A DNA stretch of 64,000 nucleotides from Clostridiales bacterium (GCA_022775085.1 JALFJQ010000043.1:31337-95336), one strand, 5' to 3'. Counted from the stretch's first letter, positions 19,064 to 27,748 are shown. Notes: generated by a model from the letters alone, not told the origin. Program-made: numbers and translations.

Positions 19064-19093
19064 AAGCGGCGGTTCTGGTGAACCGCCGCTTTC
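19064..19093. terminator. Terminator between pncC and the LRR gene
   Basis: AAGCGGCGGTTC pairs with GAACCGCCGCTT around a four-base loop. It lies between two convergent genes and can serve both. Confidence 0.75.
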
Positions 19094-19101
19094 GCGTACT
19101 T

Positions 19102-20826
19102 TTATGCTGCTGTGGGGTCGTAGTTTACGATAATGTCCTTGCTTCTCAGGGCGGACACATCCGCAATGGCATTGCCGAACACATTGACCTGCACCAGGCA
19201 GTAGCAGTCCTGCAAGGCATCAATGTTGGTAATCTGGTTGTAGTCCATGTAGACGTGAGTCAGATTCTGCATATTCCGCAGGCTGTCAATGCTGGTCAGG
19301 GTGTTGTAGGAGCCGTCAATGGTGGTCAGGGCGCAGCCGTCGGGCCAGTCGGGCAGCTCCGAGATGGCATTGTTGCCGGAAAAATCAAAGCTCTGCAGCT
19401 TGGTAAGACCATTCAGCATGGTGATATCCGAAACGCTGTTGCTGGCAATGCCCAAGTTTTGAAGCGCAGTCAGGCCCGCAAGCTGGGAAACGCCGACGAT
19501 CTTGTTGTTGTTCACAGAGAAATCCGTCAGTGCCGTCAGCTTGTCTACACCGTCCAGCGTGGTAATCTGGTTGTTGTCGGCATTCAGCCAGGTAAGGCGG
19601 GTGCAGCTGCTCAGGGGAGCCAGTGTTGTCACCGCGTTGAAGCCGATGTTCAGCTTCACCAGCTTGTCCAGTCCACTGAGCTTGCCCAGGTCGGTGACCG
19701 CGTTGTGCTGCAGATCCAGCTCTGCCAAGGAAGGCATGGTTTCGAGAACATCCAGATTCCTGAGCGTATTGTCATGCAGGTCAAGATAGGTGAGATTCGC
19801 CGCATTTTCCAAGCCGGCGATGGTACTCAGGGAGCACTCCGCCATGGTCAGACTGGACAGGGAGGGCAGCGATGCCAGAACCTGCAGATCTTCTGCCGGG
19901 AATGTACTTCCGGTCAGATCCAGCACCACCAGCCTTGACAGGGGAGACAGGCTTTCCAGCGTTGGGATATTCTGTTCCCGAATGGTCAGCTTTGTCAGAT
20001 TGGGTAGGTATTTGAGGTCGGAGAAGTCCTTCACGTCCTCCGGTGCGGTGAATTCCGTAATGCCCCACAGGGCATCGGTGTACACGGTGCTGGTGCTGCT
20101 GACGTGGATCAGCTCCCGCATGGCGGCTTCCATAGCCGCGTCGGTGAATTCCACCTTTTCAATCACACCGGTGACGGTGTAGTCCAGGGCCGTCACCGGG
20201 CTGACCAGACCGTCCTTATTCACCGCAATGGCGCAGACCTTGGTCTCACCGGCAGGCAGAGAGATTCCTCCATCGTATACAGAACCTTCAACAGAAGGAT
20301 AGGTACCGTCAGTTGTGTAGTACACGGTGTCCGCGTTGGAAGACAGATGCACATCAATATACTGGCTGAAAAAGCCGGGTTCCTGATCGGCCTCAGGAGC
20401 GGTGGGGCGCAGAGCGTCAATTTCCTGCGCGATCGCCGGATTGGAAATGCTGCCAAGCATCTGAACAGCATCCAAGAGCTTATCCTGTTCCACATAGACT
20501 TTACTAAGGGCGGTATACAGCTCAACAGTGGGTTGGTCGTGGATGGAGGTGGTGAGGGTAAGCTCCGCCTTCGTATAATTGCCGACTTTTTTGTACTGAT
20601 TGGCCAGCTCAATGGCAACATTTTCATCATGTCCGGAGAAGTTGTAGGCGGCATCATAGAACCAGGAGGACAGGCGGGAGTTGCCGTGCAGCGCTTGAAA
20701 ACGCGCCTGACTCAGCAAGGTATCCCGGGTGAAATCCCGGTCATAAATGAACAGGTACCAGAAAACGCTGGCAAAAATCAGAAGGCCCAGCATCAGAGAT
20801 ACCAGAAATCTGGTGGCTTTTTTCAT
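19102..20826 (-). CDS. Membrane-anchored leucine-rich repeat protein
   Basis: The 574-residue protein starts with an uncleaved membrane segment (about 7-26, RFLVSLMLGLLIFASVFWYL). A helical TPR-like region follows (about 50-140). Next comes a chitobiase/beta-hexosaminidase-like Ig segment (VYYTTDGTYPSVEGS, about 165-225), then about ten internalin-style LRRs with the LTxLxxLxxLxxL spacing to the C-terminus. This suggests an extracellular protein-binding scaffold. No enzyme motif was seen. I chose the ATG at 20824-20826, preceded by GGAG and a SigA promoter, over an upstream in-frame codon inside the promoter. Confidence 0.8.
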   Translation of the reverse strand: MKKATRFLVSLMLGLLIFASVFWYLFIYDRDFTRDTLLSQARFQALHGNSRLSSWFYDAAYNFSGHDENVAIELANQYKKVGNYTKAELTLTTSIHDQPTVELYTALSKVYVEQDKLLDAVQMLGSISNPAIAQEIDALRPTAPEADQEPGFFSQYIDVHLSSNADTVYYTTDGTYPSVEGSVYDGGISLPAGETKVCAIAVNKDGLVSPVTALDYTVTGVIEKVEFTDAAMEAAMRELIHVSSTSTVYTDALWGITEFTAPEDVKDFSDLKYLPNLTKLTIREQNIPTLESLSPLSRLVVLDLTGSTFPAEDLQVLASLPSLSSLTMAECSLSTIAGLENAANLTYLDLHDNTLRNLDVLETMPSLAELDLQHNAVTDLGKLSGLDKLVKLNIGFNAVTTLAPLSSCTRLTWLNADNNQITTLDGVDKLTALTDFSVNNNKIVGVSQLAGLTALQNLGIASNSVSDITMLNGLTKLQSFDFSGNNAISELPDWPDGCALTTIDGSYNTLTSIDSLRNMQNLTHVYMDYNQITNIDALQDCYCLVQVNVFGNAIADVSALRSKDIIVNYDPTAA

Positions 20827-20859
20827 AAAAATTGCTCCATTTCGAGAGAATCTCCAGCA

Positions 20860-20888
20860 ATTATACATTATGCGCCCAATAAAGTCAA
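20860..20888 (-). promoter_or_regulatory. SigA-type promoter of the LRR gene
   Basis: TTGACT, 17-base spacer, TATAAT on the minus strand. Confidence 0.75.
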
Positions 20889-20940
20889 GTATTCGAGAAA
20901 ACGTTACAATTTCCTAACATTTCAGGTTTACATAACAGAA

Positions 20941-20966
20941 AGCCGCCGTGATTTTACCACGGCGGT
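20941..20966 (-). terminator. Terminator for the XRE/membrane-protein unit
   Basis: CCGCCGTG pairs with CACGGCGG around seven bases; on the minus strand CTTTCTGTT follows. It lies about 165 bases after the membrane-protein gene, beyond two palindromic repeats. Confidence 0.55.
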
Positions 20967-20986
20967 AAGATGTTATATAGAGACTG

Positions 20987-21012
20987 TAGGGGGCGATGCC
21001 CACATCGCCCCT
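20987..21012. repeat. Palindromic repeat, copy 1
   Basis: GGGGCGATG and CATCGCCCC face each other across four bases. A second, related palindrome lies 70 bases away (21068-21089). Both are flanked by GTAG/CTAC-like ends. Confidence 0.5.
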
Positions 21013-21067
21013 TCGTAAATGTATCGCATTCGCCTCAAAAGAAATGAAAATCGCAGCGTGGTACTGC

Positions 21068-21089
21068 GGGTCGATGTAGGCATCGACCC
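21068..21089. repeat. Palindromic repeat, copy 2
   Basis: GGGTCGATG and CATCGACCC face each other across four bases. It is related to the palindrome at 20987-21012 with C/T changes that preserve pairing. Confidence 0.5.
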
Positions 21090-21131
21090 CTACGGTAGAA
21101 GCATCGTTTTTTGCCCGATCAAATTTATGGA

Positions 21132-21569
21132 TCATTCCTGCTCCAGCTTTTCTCTGCGCTTTTTGTACAGCTTCATGCTGATTGACAGCGCCGCAAAGCA
21201 CAGTAGGAAGGTGAATCCACCACTAATGCCCGCAACCAGCACATAGTCCAGCGGCTCGGAAAGGTAGGGATTGCTCACAGTGATGAGAATTCCCGCAGCC
21301 GCGCCCGCCAGCAGACTCACAATTAGATTCGTCTTCCGGTTGGCTTTTAAGTGCCGATCCCAGATGCCTTTTCGCAGGCAGGCGATGACGAGGTACAGGG
21401 CCAAAACCATAAATACGATCCACTCGCCCAGCATCTGCGTACCCGGAACACCCATCACCATTTGAATCGCCATGACCGCCAGCAGCCCCCAGAAGGCCAG
21501 CCAGCAGCCGTTGTGCTCGATTTTCAGCAGCTCCTGCTCCTGCATTTCGTCCAGATTATTCTTTTTCAT
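21132..21569 (-). CDS. Uncharacterised small membrane protein paired with an XRE regulator
   Basis: 145 residues with a hydrophilic N-terminus (MKKNNLDEMQEQELLKIEHNG) and four predicted helices (about 27-45, 50-68, 88-106, 115-137). The end is basic (KKRREKLEQE). The start ATG lies inside the 3' end of the XRE gene (14-base overlap), a typical XRE plus DUF membrane-protein cassette of Firmicutes. Function is unknown. Resemblance to DUF6773-type proteins is only an impression. Confidence 0.7.
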   Translation of the reverse strand: MKKNNLDEMQEQELLKIEHNGCWLAFWGLLAVMAIQMVMGVPGTQMLGEWIVFMVLALYLVIACLRKGIWDRHLKANRKTNLIVSLLAGAAAGILITVSNPYLSEPLDYVLVAGISGGFTFLLCFAALSISMKLYKKRREKLEQE

Positions 21570-21771
21570 CAAAATCATCCTCCCAGAAAAGTTCGTCCAG
21601 TGTTTTCCCAAGCACCCGGCAGATAGCCCGGCACAGCTTGATGGTGGGGTTGTATTCCCCCTGTTCAATGGCATTGATGGTCTGCCGGGACACGCCCACG
21701 GCGGCAGCAAGATCTTTCTGCGTCATGTCCTTCTGTACCCGTGCGACCTTGACCGATAAATTCTTTGGCAT
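21556..21771 (-). CDS. XRE-family (Cro/CI-type) transcriptional regulator
   Basis: A 71-residue minimal repressor. The helix-turn-helix spans about residues 16-37 (MTQKDLAAAVGVSRQTINAIEQGE) and is followed by NPTIKLCRAICRVLGKTLDELFW, as in the short YozG-like family. The ribosome site is GAGGTGG. The promoter overlaps a perfect inverted repeat that may be its own operator. Its 3' end overlaps the start of the membrane-protein gene it probably controls. Confidence 0.9.
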   Translation of the reverse strand: MPKNLSVKVARVQKDMTQKDLAAAVGVSRQTINAIEQGEYNPTIKLCRAICRVLGKTLDELFWEDDFDEKE

Positions 21772-21795
21772 AGCGCCACCTCACTTTCTGAGGGG

Positions 21796-21824
21796 AGTAT
21801 ATCATAAGTCTGACAAAATGTCAA
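21796..21824 (-). promoter_or_regulatory. Promoter of the XRE gene with overlapping operator
   Basis: TTGACA, 17-base spacer, TATACT on the minus strand. A perfect palindrome TGACA-AAA-TGTCA (21811-21823) covers the -35, the expected place for autorepression by the small XRE protein. Confidence 0.7.
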
Positions 21825-21854
21825 GTATAGCAGACATAAAGAATATTATATTTA

Positions 21855-21890
21855 TCAGAAAAGCGGTGCGTCAGTTTTGACACACCGCTT
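21855..21890 (-). terminator. Terminator after tex
   Basis: AAGCGGTG pairs with CACCGCTT, with a further inner TCA/TGA stem; TTTTCTG follows on the minus strand. Confidence 0.75.
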
Positions 21891-21898
21891 AGCCTTAC

Positions 21899-24040
21899 TT
21901 ACTTACTTGCCTGCTTCATAGAAAGACTGATCCGGTGCCTCTTTTCGTCCACATTCAGCACCACGACCTTCACCACGTCGCCCACCTTGACCATCTCGCT
22001 GGGATGGCGCAGACGACGATTACATACCTCGGAGATATGCACCAGACCGTCCTGATGGACGCCGATGTCCACGAAGACACCGAAGTCGATGACGTTGCGG
22101 ACGGTGCCGGTCAGCTCCATGCCGGGCTTCAAATCCTTCATTTCCAGCACGTCCTTGCGCAGGATGGGGGCGGGCAGCTCGTCACGGGGATCCCGTCCGG
22201 GCTTGCTCAGCTCCCTGGCAATGTCCAGCAGGGTAGGTTCGCCCACGGCGCACTCCTGAGCAGCTTTGTTCAGGCCGTATTCTTCCAGTTTCCGGGTCAG
22301 ATCGGACAGATTGTCCCCCTTTTTGCAGCCCAGCAGTTTCAGAAGCGCGCTGGCAGCGGCGTAGGATTCTGGGTGGACACCGGTGTTGTCCAGCACTTCT
22401 TTGCTCTCGGGCACCCGGAGGAAACCGGCGCACTGCTCAAATGCCTTGGGCCCCAGCTTGGGCACTTTTTTCAGCTGGGCACGGCTGGTGAAGGGGCCGT
22501 TTTCCTCCCGGTAGGCCACAATATTCTTAGCGGTAGTCGCCGTCAGGCCGGAGACCTGCTGTAATAGGCTTCTGGAGGCGGTGTTCACGTCCACGCCCAC
22601 GGCGTTGACGCAGTCCTCCACCACCGCGCCCAGTGCTGCGTCCAGCTCCTTCTGGGGGCAGTCGTGCTGATACTGGCCAACACCGATGGCCTTGGGGTCG
22701 ATCTTTACCAGCTCTGCCAGAGGATCCTGCAAGCGCCGGGCAATGGACACGGCGGAGCGCAGATTCACGTCATAGTCCGGAAATTCCTCGGCGGCCAGGG
22801 GAGAGGCGGAGTACACGGAAGCGCCGGCTTCGTTGACGATCATATAGCTGGCTTCCGGGAAGGCACGCAGCAGCTCCACGGTCATGGCCTCGGTTTCCCG
22901 GGAAGCGGTGCCGTTGCCGATGGCGATATGGCGCACATCGTGCTTTCGCATCAGGCCGGAAAGAATGGTAATGGCCTCCTGCTTTTTCCGCTCGCTGAAG
23001 GTGGGGTAGACCACGGCTGTATCCAGCACCTTGCCGGTAGCGTCCACCACGGCCACCTTGCAGCCGTTGCGGTAGCCGGGGTCCAGTCCCATGGTCACAA
23101 AGCCCTTCACCGGGGGCTGCATCAGCAGGGGCTTTAAGTTCAGGGCAAAGTTGTGGATGGCCCCGGCGTAGGCCCTGTCGGACAGTTCATTGCGCACTTC
23201 CCGCTGGATGGAGGGGAAGATCAGCCGCTCATAGGCATCCTCCGCCGCCGCCCGGACAAAGGCGGACACGTTCATGGTGGGCTTCAGCGCCGCCCGGCAC
23301 ACCAGCGCCGCGCCCTCATTGCCCACCAGAGCCACGTTGGGTTTCAGCACGTCTTCCTTTTCGCCCCGGTTGATGGCCAGAATCTGATGATCCATCATTC
23401 TCTGGACGGGCTGGGAGAAGTCGTAGTACAATTTATATACGCCGTCTTCCTCTGCATCATCTGCGGCCTTGCAGGTAAACACACCCCGGCGCATGACCAG
23501 TTCCCGGAGGGACTTGCGGATGTCGGCATCGTCAGAGAGGTTCTCCGCGATGATGTCGTTGGCACCCTGCAAAGCTTCCTCAACGGTGTTCACGCCCTTC
23601 TCCGGGTCAATATAGGCCTTTGCCAATTCGGAAGGATCGGCGCCGTCCTGGGCGAAAATGGCTTCCGCCAGAGGTTCCAGCCCCTTTTCCCGGGCAATGG
23701 AGCCACGGGTGCGCCGTTTCTGTTTATAGGGCCGATACAGGTCCTCTACCTCCGTCATGGTGGCGGCGGCATCGATTGCCGCAGACAGCTCCTCAGTCAG
23801 CTTGCCCTGATTTTCGATGGATTTCTTCACCTCGTCCCGGCGATCCTGCAAATTCCGCAGGTACGTGAGCCTTGTCTCCAGATTCCGCAGAGTGGTGTCG
23901 TCCATGGCCCCGTGCAGCTCCTTGCGGTAGCGGGCGATAAAGGGGATGGTGTTGCCCTCGTCAATGAGCCGCACCACATTATCTACATATTCCTGCTTCT
24001 GACCCAGCTCCTGAGCCAGAATTTCATTGATGGTCAGCAT
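21899..24040 (-). CDS. tex: S1 RNA-binding transcription accessory protein Tex
   Basis: Conserved nucleic-acid-binding protein of 713 residues. In order: the helical Tex N-domain (TIPFIARYRKELHGAMDD), the YqgF/RNase H-like domain (GLDPGYRNGCKVAVVDATG near 330), the helix-hairpin-helix pair (SRSLLQQVSGLTATTAKNIV, KVPKLGPKAFEQCAGFLRV) and a C-terminal S1 domain (GTVRNVIDFGVFVDIGVHQD). Implicated elsewhere in transcription and ribosome rescue. A ribosome site AAGGAG precedes the ATG. Stand-alone gene. Confidence 0.95.
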   Translation of the reverse strand: MLTINEILAQELGQKQEYVDNVVRLIDEGNTIPFIARYRKELHGAMDDTTLRNLETRLTYLRNLQDRRDEVKKSIENQGKLTEELSAAIDAAATMTEVEDLYRPYKQKRRTRGSIAREKGLEPLAEAIFAQDGADPSELAKAYIDPEKGVNTVEEALQGANDIIAENLSDDADIRKSLRELVMRRGVFTCKAADDAEEDGVYKLYYDFSQPVQRMMDHQILAINRGEKEDVLKPNVALVGNEGAALVCRAALKPTMNVSAFVRAAAEDAYERLIFPSIQREVRNELSDRAYAGAIHNFALNLKPLLMQPPVKGFVTMGLDPGYRNGCKVAVVDATGKVLDTAVVYPTFSERKKQEAITILSGLMRKHDVRHIAIGNGTASRETEAMTVELLRAFPEASYMIVNEAGASVYSASPLAAEEFPDYDVNLRSAVSIARRLQDPLAELVKIDPKAIGVGQYQHDCPQKELDAALGAVVEDCVNAVGVDVNTASRSLLQQVSGLTATTAKNIVAYREENGPFTSRAQLKKVPKLGPKAFEQCAGFLRVPESKEVLDNTGVHPESYAAASALLKLLGCKKGDNLSDLTRKLEEYGLNKAAQECAVGEPTLLDIARELSKPGRDPRDELPAPILRKDVLEMKDLKPGMELTGTVRNVIDFGVFVDIGVHQDGLVHISEVCNRRLRHPSEMVKVGDVVKVVVLNVDEKRHRISLSMKQASK

Positions 24041-24110
24041 TGGTTCGCTCCTTCTTACAAAGTCTCGCCCAACAGCATATCACATCTTTCGGAAAAAGGG
24101 AAGAAAAAAC

Positions 24111-24139
24111 TTGACAACCGGCGATCCCAACGCTATAAT
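24111..24139 (+). promoter_or_regulatory. Promoter of tRNA-Ala
   Basis: TTGACA, 17-base spacer, TATAAT: full consensus, 14 bases before the tRNA. Confidence 0.85.
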
Positions 24140-24153
24140 ACTCAGGTAATCAC

Positions 24154-24229
24154 GGGCCCGTAGCGCAGCTGGGAGCGCATTACATTCGCATTGTAGGGGT
24201 CGAGGGTTCGAATCCCTTCGGGTCCACCA
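24154..24229 (+). tRNA. tRNA-Ala (CGC)
   Basis: Cloverleaf with a 7-bp acceptor GGGCCCG/CGGGTCC, anticodon loop TTCGCAT (anticodon CGC, reads GCG), T-arm GAGGGTTCGAATCCCTT and an encoded CCA end. It has its own consensus promoter and terminator. Confidence 0.95.
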
Positions 24230-24231
24230 GG

Positions 24232-24266
24232 AAGCAGATACACTCATTTGGGTGTATCTGCTTTTC
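24232..24266 (+). terminator. Terminator of tRNA-Ala
   Basis: AAGCAGATACAC pairs with GTGTATCTGCTT over 12 bp and is followed by TTCC. Between here and 24385 I see no further gene. Confidence 0.85.
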
Positions 24267-24385
24267 CGTTTTATGCCTGGCGAGTGCACATTCTAAGAGA
24301 TGAAAGGCCCCAAATCCACCTGATAAAAATACAGCCTAATGTATACTACCTCACTCTTCGGAATATACTGCTCCGAGGTGATCTC

Positions 24386-24658
24386 ATGGGCTACAGAATT
24401 GACTACCAATCCGTATTCAGAGAGAAAAAAACGAAAAAAGGCCGCTATCCCATTCTGATTTTCTCCGCTTGTTTGATTGCGGTACTGCTTTTCAATACTG
24501 TTTTGAAAGACCAGAGGGCATTGCTTCTGAAAATCATCTTTCCAGGGGATGCGGCTGTCACGGCAGCATCCCTAGACAATATGCTCTCCCAGCTGAAGGC
24601 TGGGGCACCTCTTGAGGATGCCCTGCTGGCTTTCTGCCAGCAGGTGATCGCCGGATGA
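24386..24658 (+). CDS. Small single-pass membrane protein upstream of an M50 protease
   Basis: 90 residues: a basic cytoplasmic head (FREKKTKKGRY), one membrane helix (about 24-40, YPILIFSACLIAVLLFN) and a short outside tail. It starts at an ATG preceded by GAGGTG. Its stop overlaps the start of the protease gene (ATGA), implying obligate co-translation. By position it recalls the spoIVFA-spoIVFB pair, but it lacks the LytM-like domain of SpoIVFA. I infer a partner or inhibitor of the protease. Confidence 0.6.
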   Translation: MGYRIDYQSVFREKKTKKGRYPILIFSACLIAVLLFNTVLKDQRALLLKIIFPGDAAVTAASLDNMLSQLKAGAPLEDALLAFCQQVIAG

Positions 24659-25209
24659 TTTACATTCAGCCTTCTGCTTATCTGATGGCGGCCGCGCTGG
24701 TGCTCCTGCTTCCGCCGGACTGGCTTCTGTCTGCATTTTTTGCTGCATTATTTCACGAATTTGGTCATCTTGCAGCGATTTACATGGCTGGAGTCCAAGT
24801 CAATTCTGTTGCTATCGGTTTTTTCGGAGCACAAATTCATACGGGGCCTTTGGAAAAACGAGCGGAGTTTCTCTGCTCCGTTGCCGGCCCGGCGGCAAGC
24901 CTTATGCTTCTTTCCCTGTGCCGCATTTGCCCAAAGATTGCTCTATGTGCTCTGGTTCAGGGGATGTTCAACCTGCTTCCTGTGTATCCTATGGATGGCG
25001 GCAGAATGCTGCATTGTCTGCTGCGGCGGCTGTTTCCACGGCGGGCTGACGGAATCATGCGTATGGTTGAATACCTGATCCTCTGCGGTATTCTTGTCCT
25101 GGCACTGTCATGGCTGATTTGCCGAAAGGACGGCGTGCTTCCTGTCCTGATTTGCGCGCCTGTCTTTTCCAGACTATTGGCCGCAAAAATTCCTTGCAAA
25201 TCATCCTGA
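24655..25209 (+). CDS. M50-family intramembrane metalloprotease (SpoIVFB-like)
   Basis: Site-2-protease-type enzyme of 184 residues. The zinc motif HEFGH is in the second membrane segment (FHEFGHLAAIYMAGV, about 34-48). The third zinc ligand lies in NLLPVYPMDGGRML (about 106-119). At least five hydrophobic segments are present; a C-terminal CBS domain is missing. In Bacillus SpoIVFB cleaves pro-SigK. Here the small coupled partner and the sporulation-rich region make a similar spore role possible, but other substrates cannot be excluded. Confidence 0.8.
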   Translation: MIYIQPSAYLMAAALVLLLPPDWLLSAFFAALFHEFGHLAAIYMAGVQVNSVAIGFFGAQIHTGPLEKRAEFLCSVAGPAASLMLLSLCRICPKIALCALVQGMFNLLPVYPMDGGRMLHCLLRRLFPRRADGIMRMVEYLILCGILVLALSWLICRKDGVLPVLICAPVFSRLLAAKIPCKSS

Positions 25210-25222
25210 TTCGCTGTACAAT
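25194..25222 (+). promoter_or_regulatory. SigA-type promoter of the radical SAM unit
   Basis: TTGCAA, 17-base spacer, TACAAT. It begins inside the last codons of the M50 protease gene. Confidence 0.65.
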
Positions 25223-25251
25223 AGCTCTACCAAAAACAAAGAGGTAATGCT

Positions 25252-27087
25252 ATGACCGAACTGAAACAGCGGATTTTGACGGCTGTACAGAAGCCCGCCC
25301 GCTATACCGGCGGAGAGTGGGGAGAAGTGAAAAAGGATTTGCCCCAGACCCGCGTGCGAGTGGCGTTCTGTTTCCCGGATACCTATGAGATTGGAATGTC
25401 CAATCTGGGAATGCGCATTCTGTACGGCGTGATGAATCAGATGGACGGCGTCTGGTGTGAGCGTGTCTTCGCCCCCTGGGGGGACATGGAAGCGGAAATG
25501 CGAAAAAACCAACTTCTCCTGTGGACGCTGGAAAGTCAGACAAACGTCCGGGATTTTGATATGATCGCTTTCACCATCGGCTATGAGATGGCCTATTCCA
25601 ATATCCTCAATATGCTGGATCTGGCCGGGGTTCCTCTCCATGCCAAAGACCGAAAAGGATTAAAAAATATCGTCTTTGCGGGAGGCGTCTGCGCCTTCAA
25701 CCCGGAGCCGCTGGTAGAGTTTATCGACTTCTTTTCTCTGGGAGAAGGGGAGGACAGCACCGTGGAGATCGTATCCCTGTACGACCGGGCCAAGGCCGGG
25801 AATTGGGACAAGGATACCTTCCTTAAAGAGGTTGCGAAGATTCCCGGTGTGTATGTGCCAAGCTTCTACCGCCATGAATACAACGAGGACGGTACGCTGA
25901 AAGCAATTATCCCGCTGGAGGGCGCACCCGAAACTGTCACAAAGCGCATTGTCGAGGATTTGAACAGTGCATATTTTCCCACAAAGATGATCGTTCCCTC
26001 CACGGAAATCGTCCACGACCGGGCCAATCTGGAGGCCTTCCGGGGCTGTATTCGGGGCTGCCGGTTCTGTCAGGCTGGCTTTTCCTGCCGTCCTGTCCGC
26101 AAAAAAAGTCCGGAGGTTTTATACCGTCAGGCAGTGGAGACGCTGGAATATTCCGGCGGCAATGAGATCAACGTGTCCAGCCTTTCCACCTCAGACTATC
26201 GGGGCCTGAAAGAGCTGACAGACCAGCTGATTCCCTATTGCGCGGAAAATAAGGTGAACCTGTCCGTCCCGTCTTTGCGGGCCGACAATTTCTCCCGGGA
26301 ACTGATGGAGAAACTGCAAACGGTGCGCAAAAGCGGTCTGACCTTCGCTCCGGAGGCAGGCACCCAGCGACTGCGGGATGTGATCAACAAAAATCTGACG
26401 GAGGAGGAGATCCTCAGCACCTGCTCTCAGGCCTTTTCCGGGGGCTGGAACAACGTCAAGCTCTATTTCATGCTGGGCCTGCCAACGGAAACTGACGAGG
26501 ATGTGCTGGGTATCGCCGAGCTGGTCTACAAGGTCATTCAGGCTTGGAAGGAAAACGCCTCGAACAAGAAGCGGGGCCTTCGTGTCCATGTGGCCACGGC
26601 CTATTTTGTGCCCAAGCCCCACACGCCCTTCCAGTGGGAGAAGCAGATCACGCCTCAAGAGTATCTGCGCCGCTGTAGGCTGCTAAAATCCCATTTCTAT
26701 TCCAAATCCATCGTTTACGACTACCACAGCCCGGATTTGAGCAGATTGGAAGCGGTATTTGCCCGAGGTGACCGCCGTCTTGGGCCGGTGATTGAGACGG
26801 CTGTGAAAAACGGCGCGAGACTGGATGGCTGGGATGAATACTTCAACTACGCCAAGTGGTATGACGCTTTCTGCCAGTGCGGGATAGAGGAGGATTTCTA
26901 TACCACCCGCGGCTATGGTGAGGACGAGATTCTGCCTTGGGATACTATCGATGTGGGCGTGAGAAAAGACTTCCTGAAGCGGGAACGTCATCGGGCCTAC
27001 GAAGGACAGGTGACCCCCGACTGCCGCCACGGCTGTGCCGGGTGCGGTGCCAACTGCCTGCTGAGGGAGGTGGCCTGCGATGCCTAG
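25252..27087 (+). CDS. Radical SAM protein, TIGR03960 family
   Basis: 611 residues. The N-terminal part resembles a B12-binding-like fold (VAFCFPDTYEIGMSNLGMRIL, IVFAGGVCAFNPEPLVEFID, GEGEDS). The radical SAM domain has the 4Fe-4S motif GCIRGCRFCQAG near residue 264, then ALSTSDYRGL-like and FAPEAGTQRLRDVINKN segments. The C-terminal tail is cysteine-rich (CRHGCAGCGANC). The reaction of the family is not known to me. Its 3' end overlaps the DUF2344 gene by 8 bases, a pairing conserved across Clostridia. Confidence 0.9.
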   Translation: MTELKQRILTAVQKPARYTGGEWGEVKKDLPQTRVRVAFCFPDTYEIGMSNLGMRILYGVMNQMDGVWCERVFAPWGDMEAEMRKNQLLLWTLESQTNVRDFDMIAFTIGYEMAYSNILNMLDLAGVPLHAKDRKGLKNIVFAGGVCAFNPEPLVEFIDFFSLGEGEDSTVEIVSLYDRAKAGNWDKDTFLKEVAKIPGVYVPSFYRHEYNEDGTLKAIIPLEGAPETVTKRIVEDLNSAYFPTKMIVPSTEIVHDRANLEAFRGCIRGCRFCQAGFSCRPVRKKSPEVLYRQAVETLEYSGGNEINVSSLSTSDYRGLKELTDQLIPYCAENKVNLSVPSLRADNFSRELMEKLQTVRKSGLTFAPEAGTQRLRDVINKNLTEEEILSTCSQAFSGGWNNVKLYFMLGLPTETDEDVLGIAELVYKVIQAWKENASNKKRGLRVHVATAYFVPKPHTPFQWEKQITPQEYLRRCRLLKSHFYSKSIVYDYHSPDLSRLEAVFARGDRRLGPVIETAVKNGARLDGWDEYFNYAKWYDAFCQCGIEEDFYTTRGYGEDEILPWDTIDVGVRKDFLKRERHRAYEGQVTPDCRHGCAGCGANCLLREVACDA

Positions 27088-27736
27088 AGCGCTGTTTGAA
27101 AAGATGGGAAATGCCCGGTATATCTCCCATCTGGATCTCATGCGGGTGTTCCAGCGGGCCTTCAAGCGGGCGGGCCTGCCCCTGACCCATACACAGGGCT
27201 TCAACCCCAGAGCGTCTGTCTCCATTGCTCTGCCTCTGAGCCTTGGCGTGGAGAGCAAATGTGAGCTGCTGGACTTTGAATTGGAGCAGCCAGTTGCCTG
27301 CGAAGAAATCCGTGAGAAACTGAACGCCGCGCTGATTGAGGGCGTTCATATCCGGGAAGTCTACAACCAGGGACAGAAGCTCAAAAACCTTACCCTGCTG
27401 CAAAGCCGTTTGATTCTGGAATATGACAGACCACTGCCCGAGGATGCCGTGACGCAGATTCAGAGCCTGTTTTCCCGGCCTGAGCTGGTAGTTGAAAAGA
27501 AAGGCAAAAACGGCGTTACTCAGCAGGACATCATTCCGATGCTCCGCAGTCTCTCGGTGGGTAAGCCTGATGATAGGGAAGTGGAGCTGGCTGTCCTGCA
27601 TAGCTGTCAGAATCCGTCCCTGAATCCAATGCAGATAAGCGCTGCCATAGCCAAATTCCTGCCCGAACTGGCTCCGGACTATGTCCGCTGCTTCCGGGAA
27701 GAGTTATTTGATATGAACGAAATGATTTTCAGATAA
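27080..27736 (+). CDS. DUF2344 / TIGR03936 radical-SAM-linked protein
   Basis: 218 residues with the family start LFEKMGNARYISHLDLMRVFQRAFKR and PLTHTQGFNPRASVSIALPLSLG. It is translated from an ATG within the end of the radical SAM gene. In many Clostridia these two proteins are adjacent or fused, implying one activity. The biochemical role is undetermined. Confidence 0.88.
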   Translation: MPRALFEKMGNARYISHLDLMRVFQRAFKRAGLPLTHTQGFNPRASVSIALPLSLGVESKCELLDFELEQPVACEEIREKLNAALIEGVHIREVYNQGQKLKNLTLLQSRLILEYDRPLPEDAVTQIQSLFSRPELVVEKKGKNGVTQQDIIPMLRSLSVGKPDDREVELAVLHSCQNPSLNPMQISAAIAKFLPELAPDYVRCFREELFDMNEMIFR

Positions 27737-27748
27737 GGAGAAACGAAA

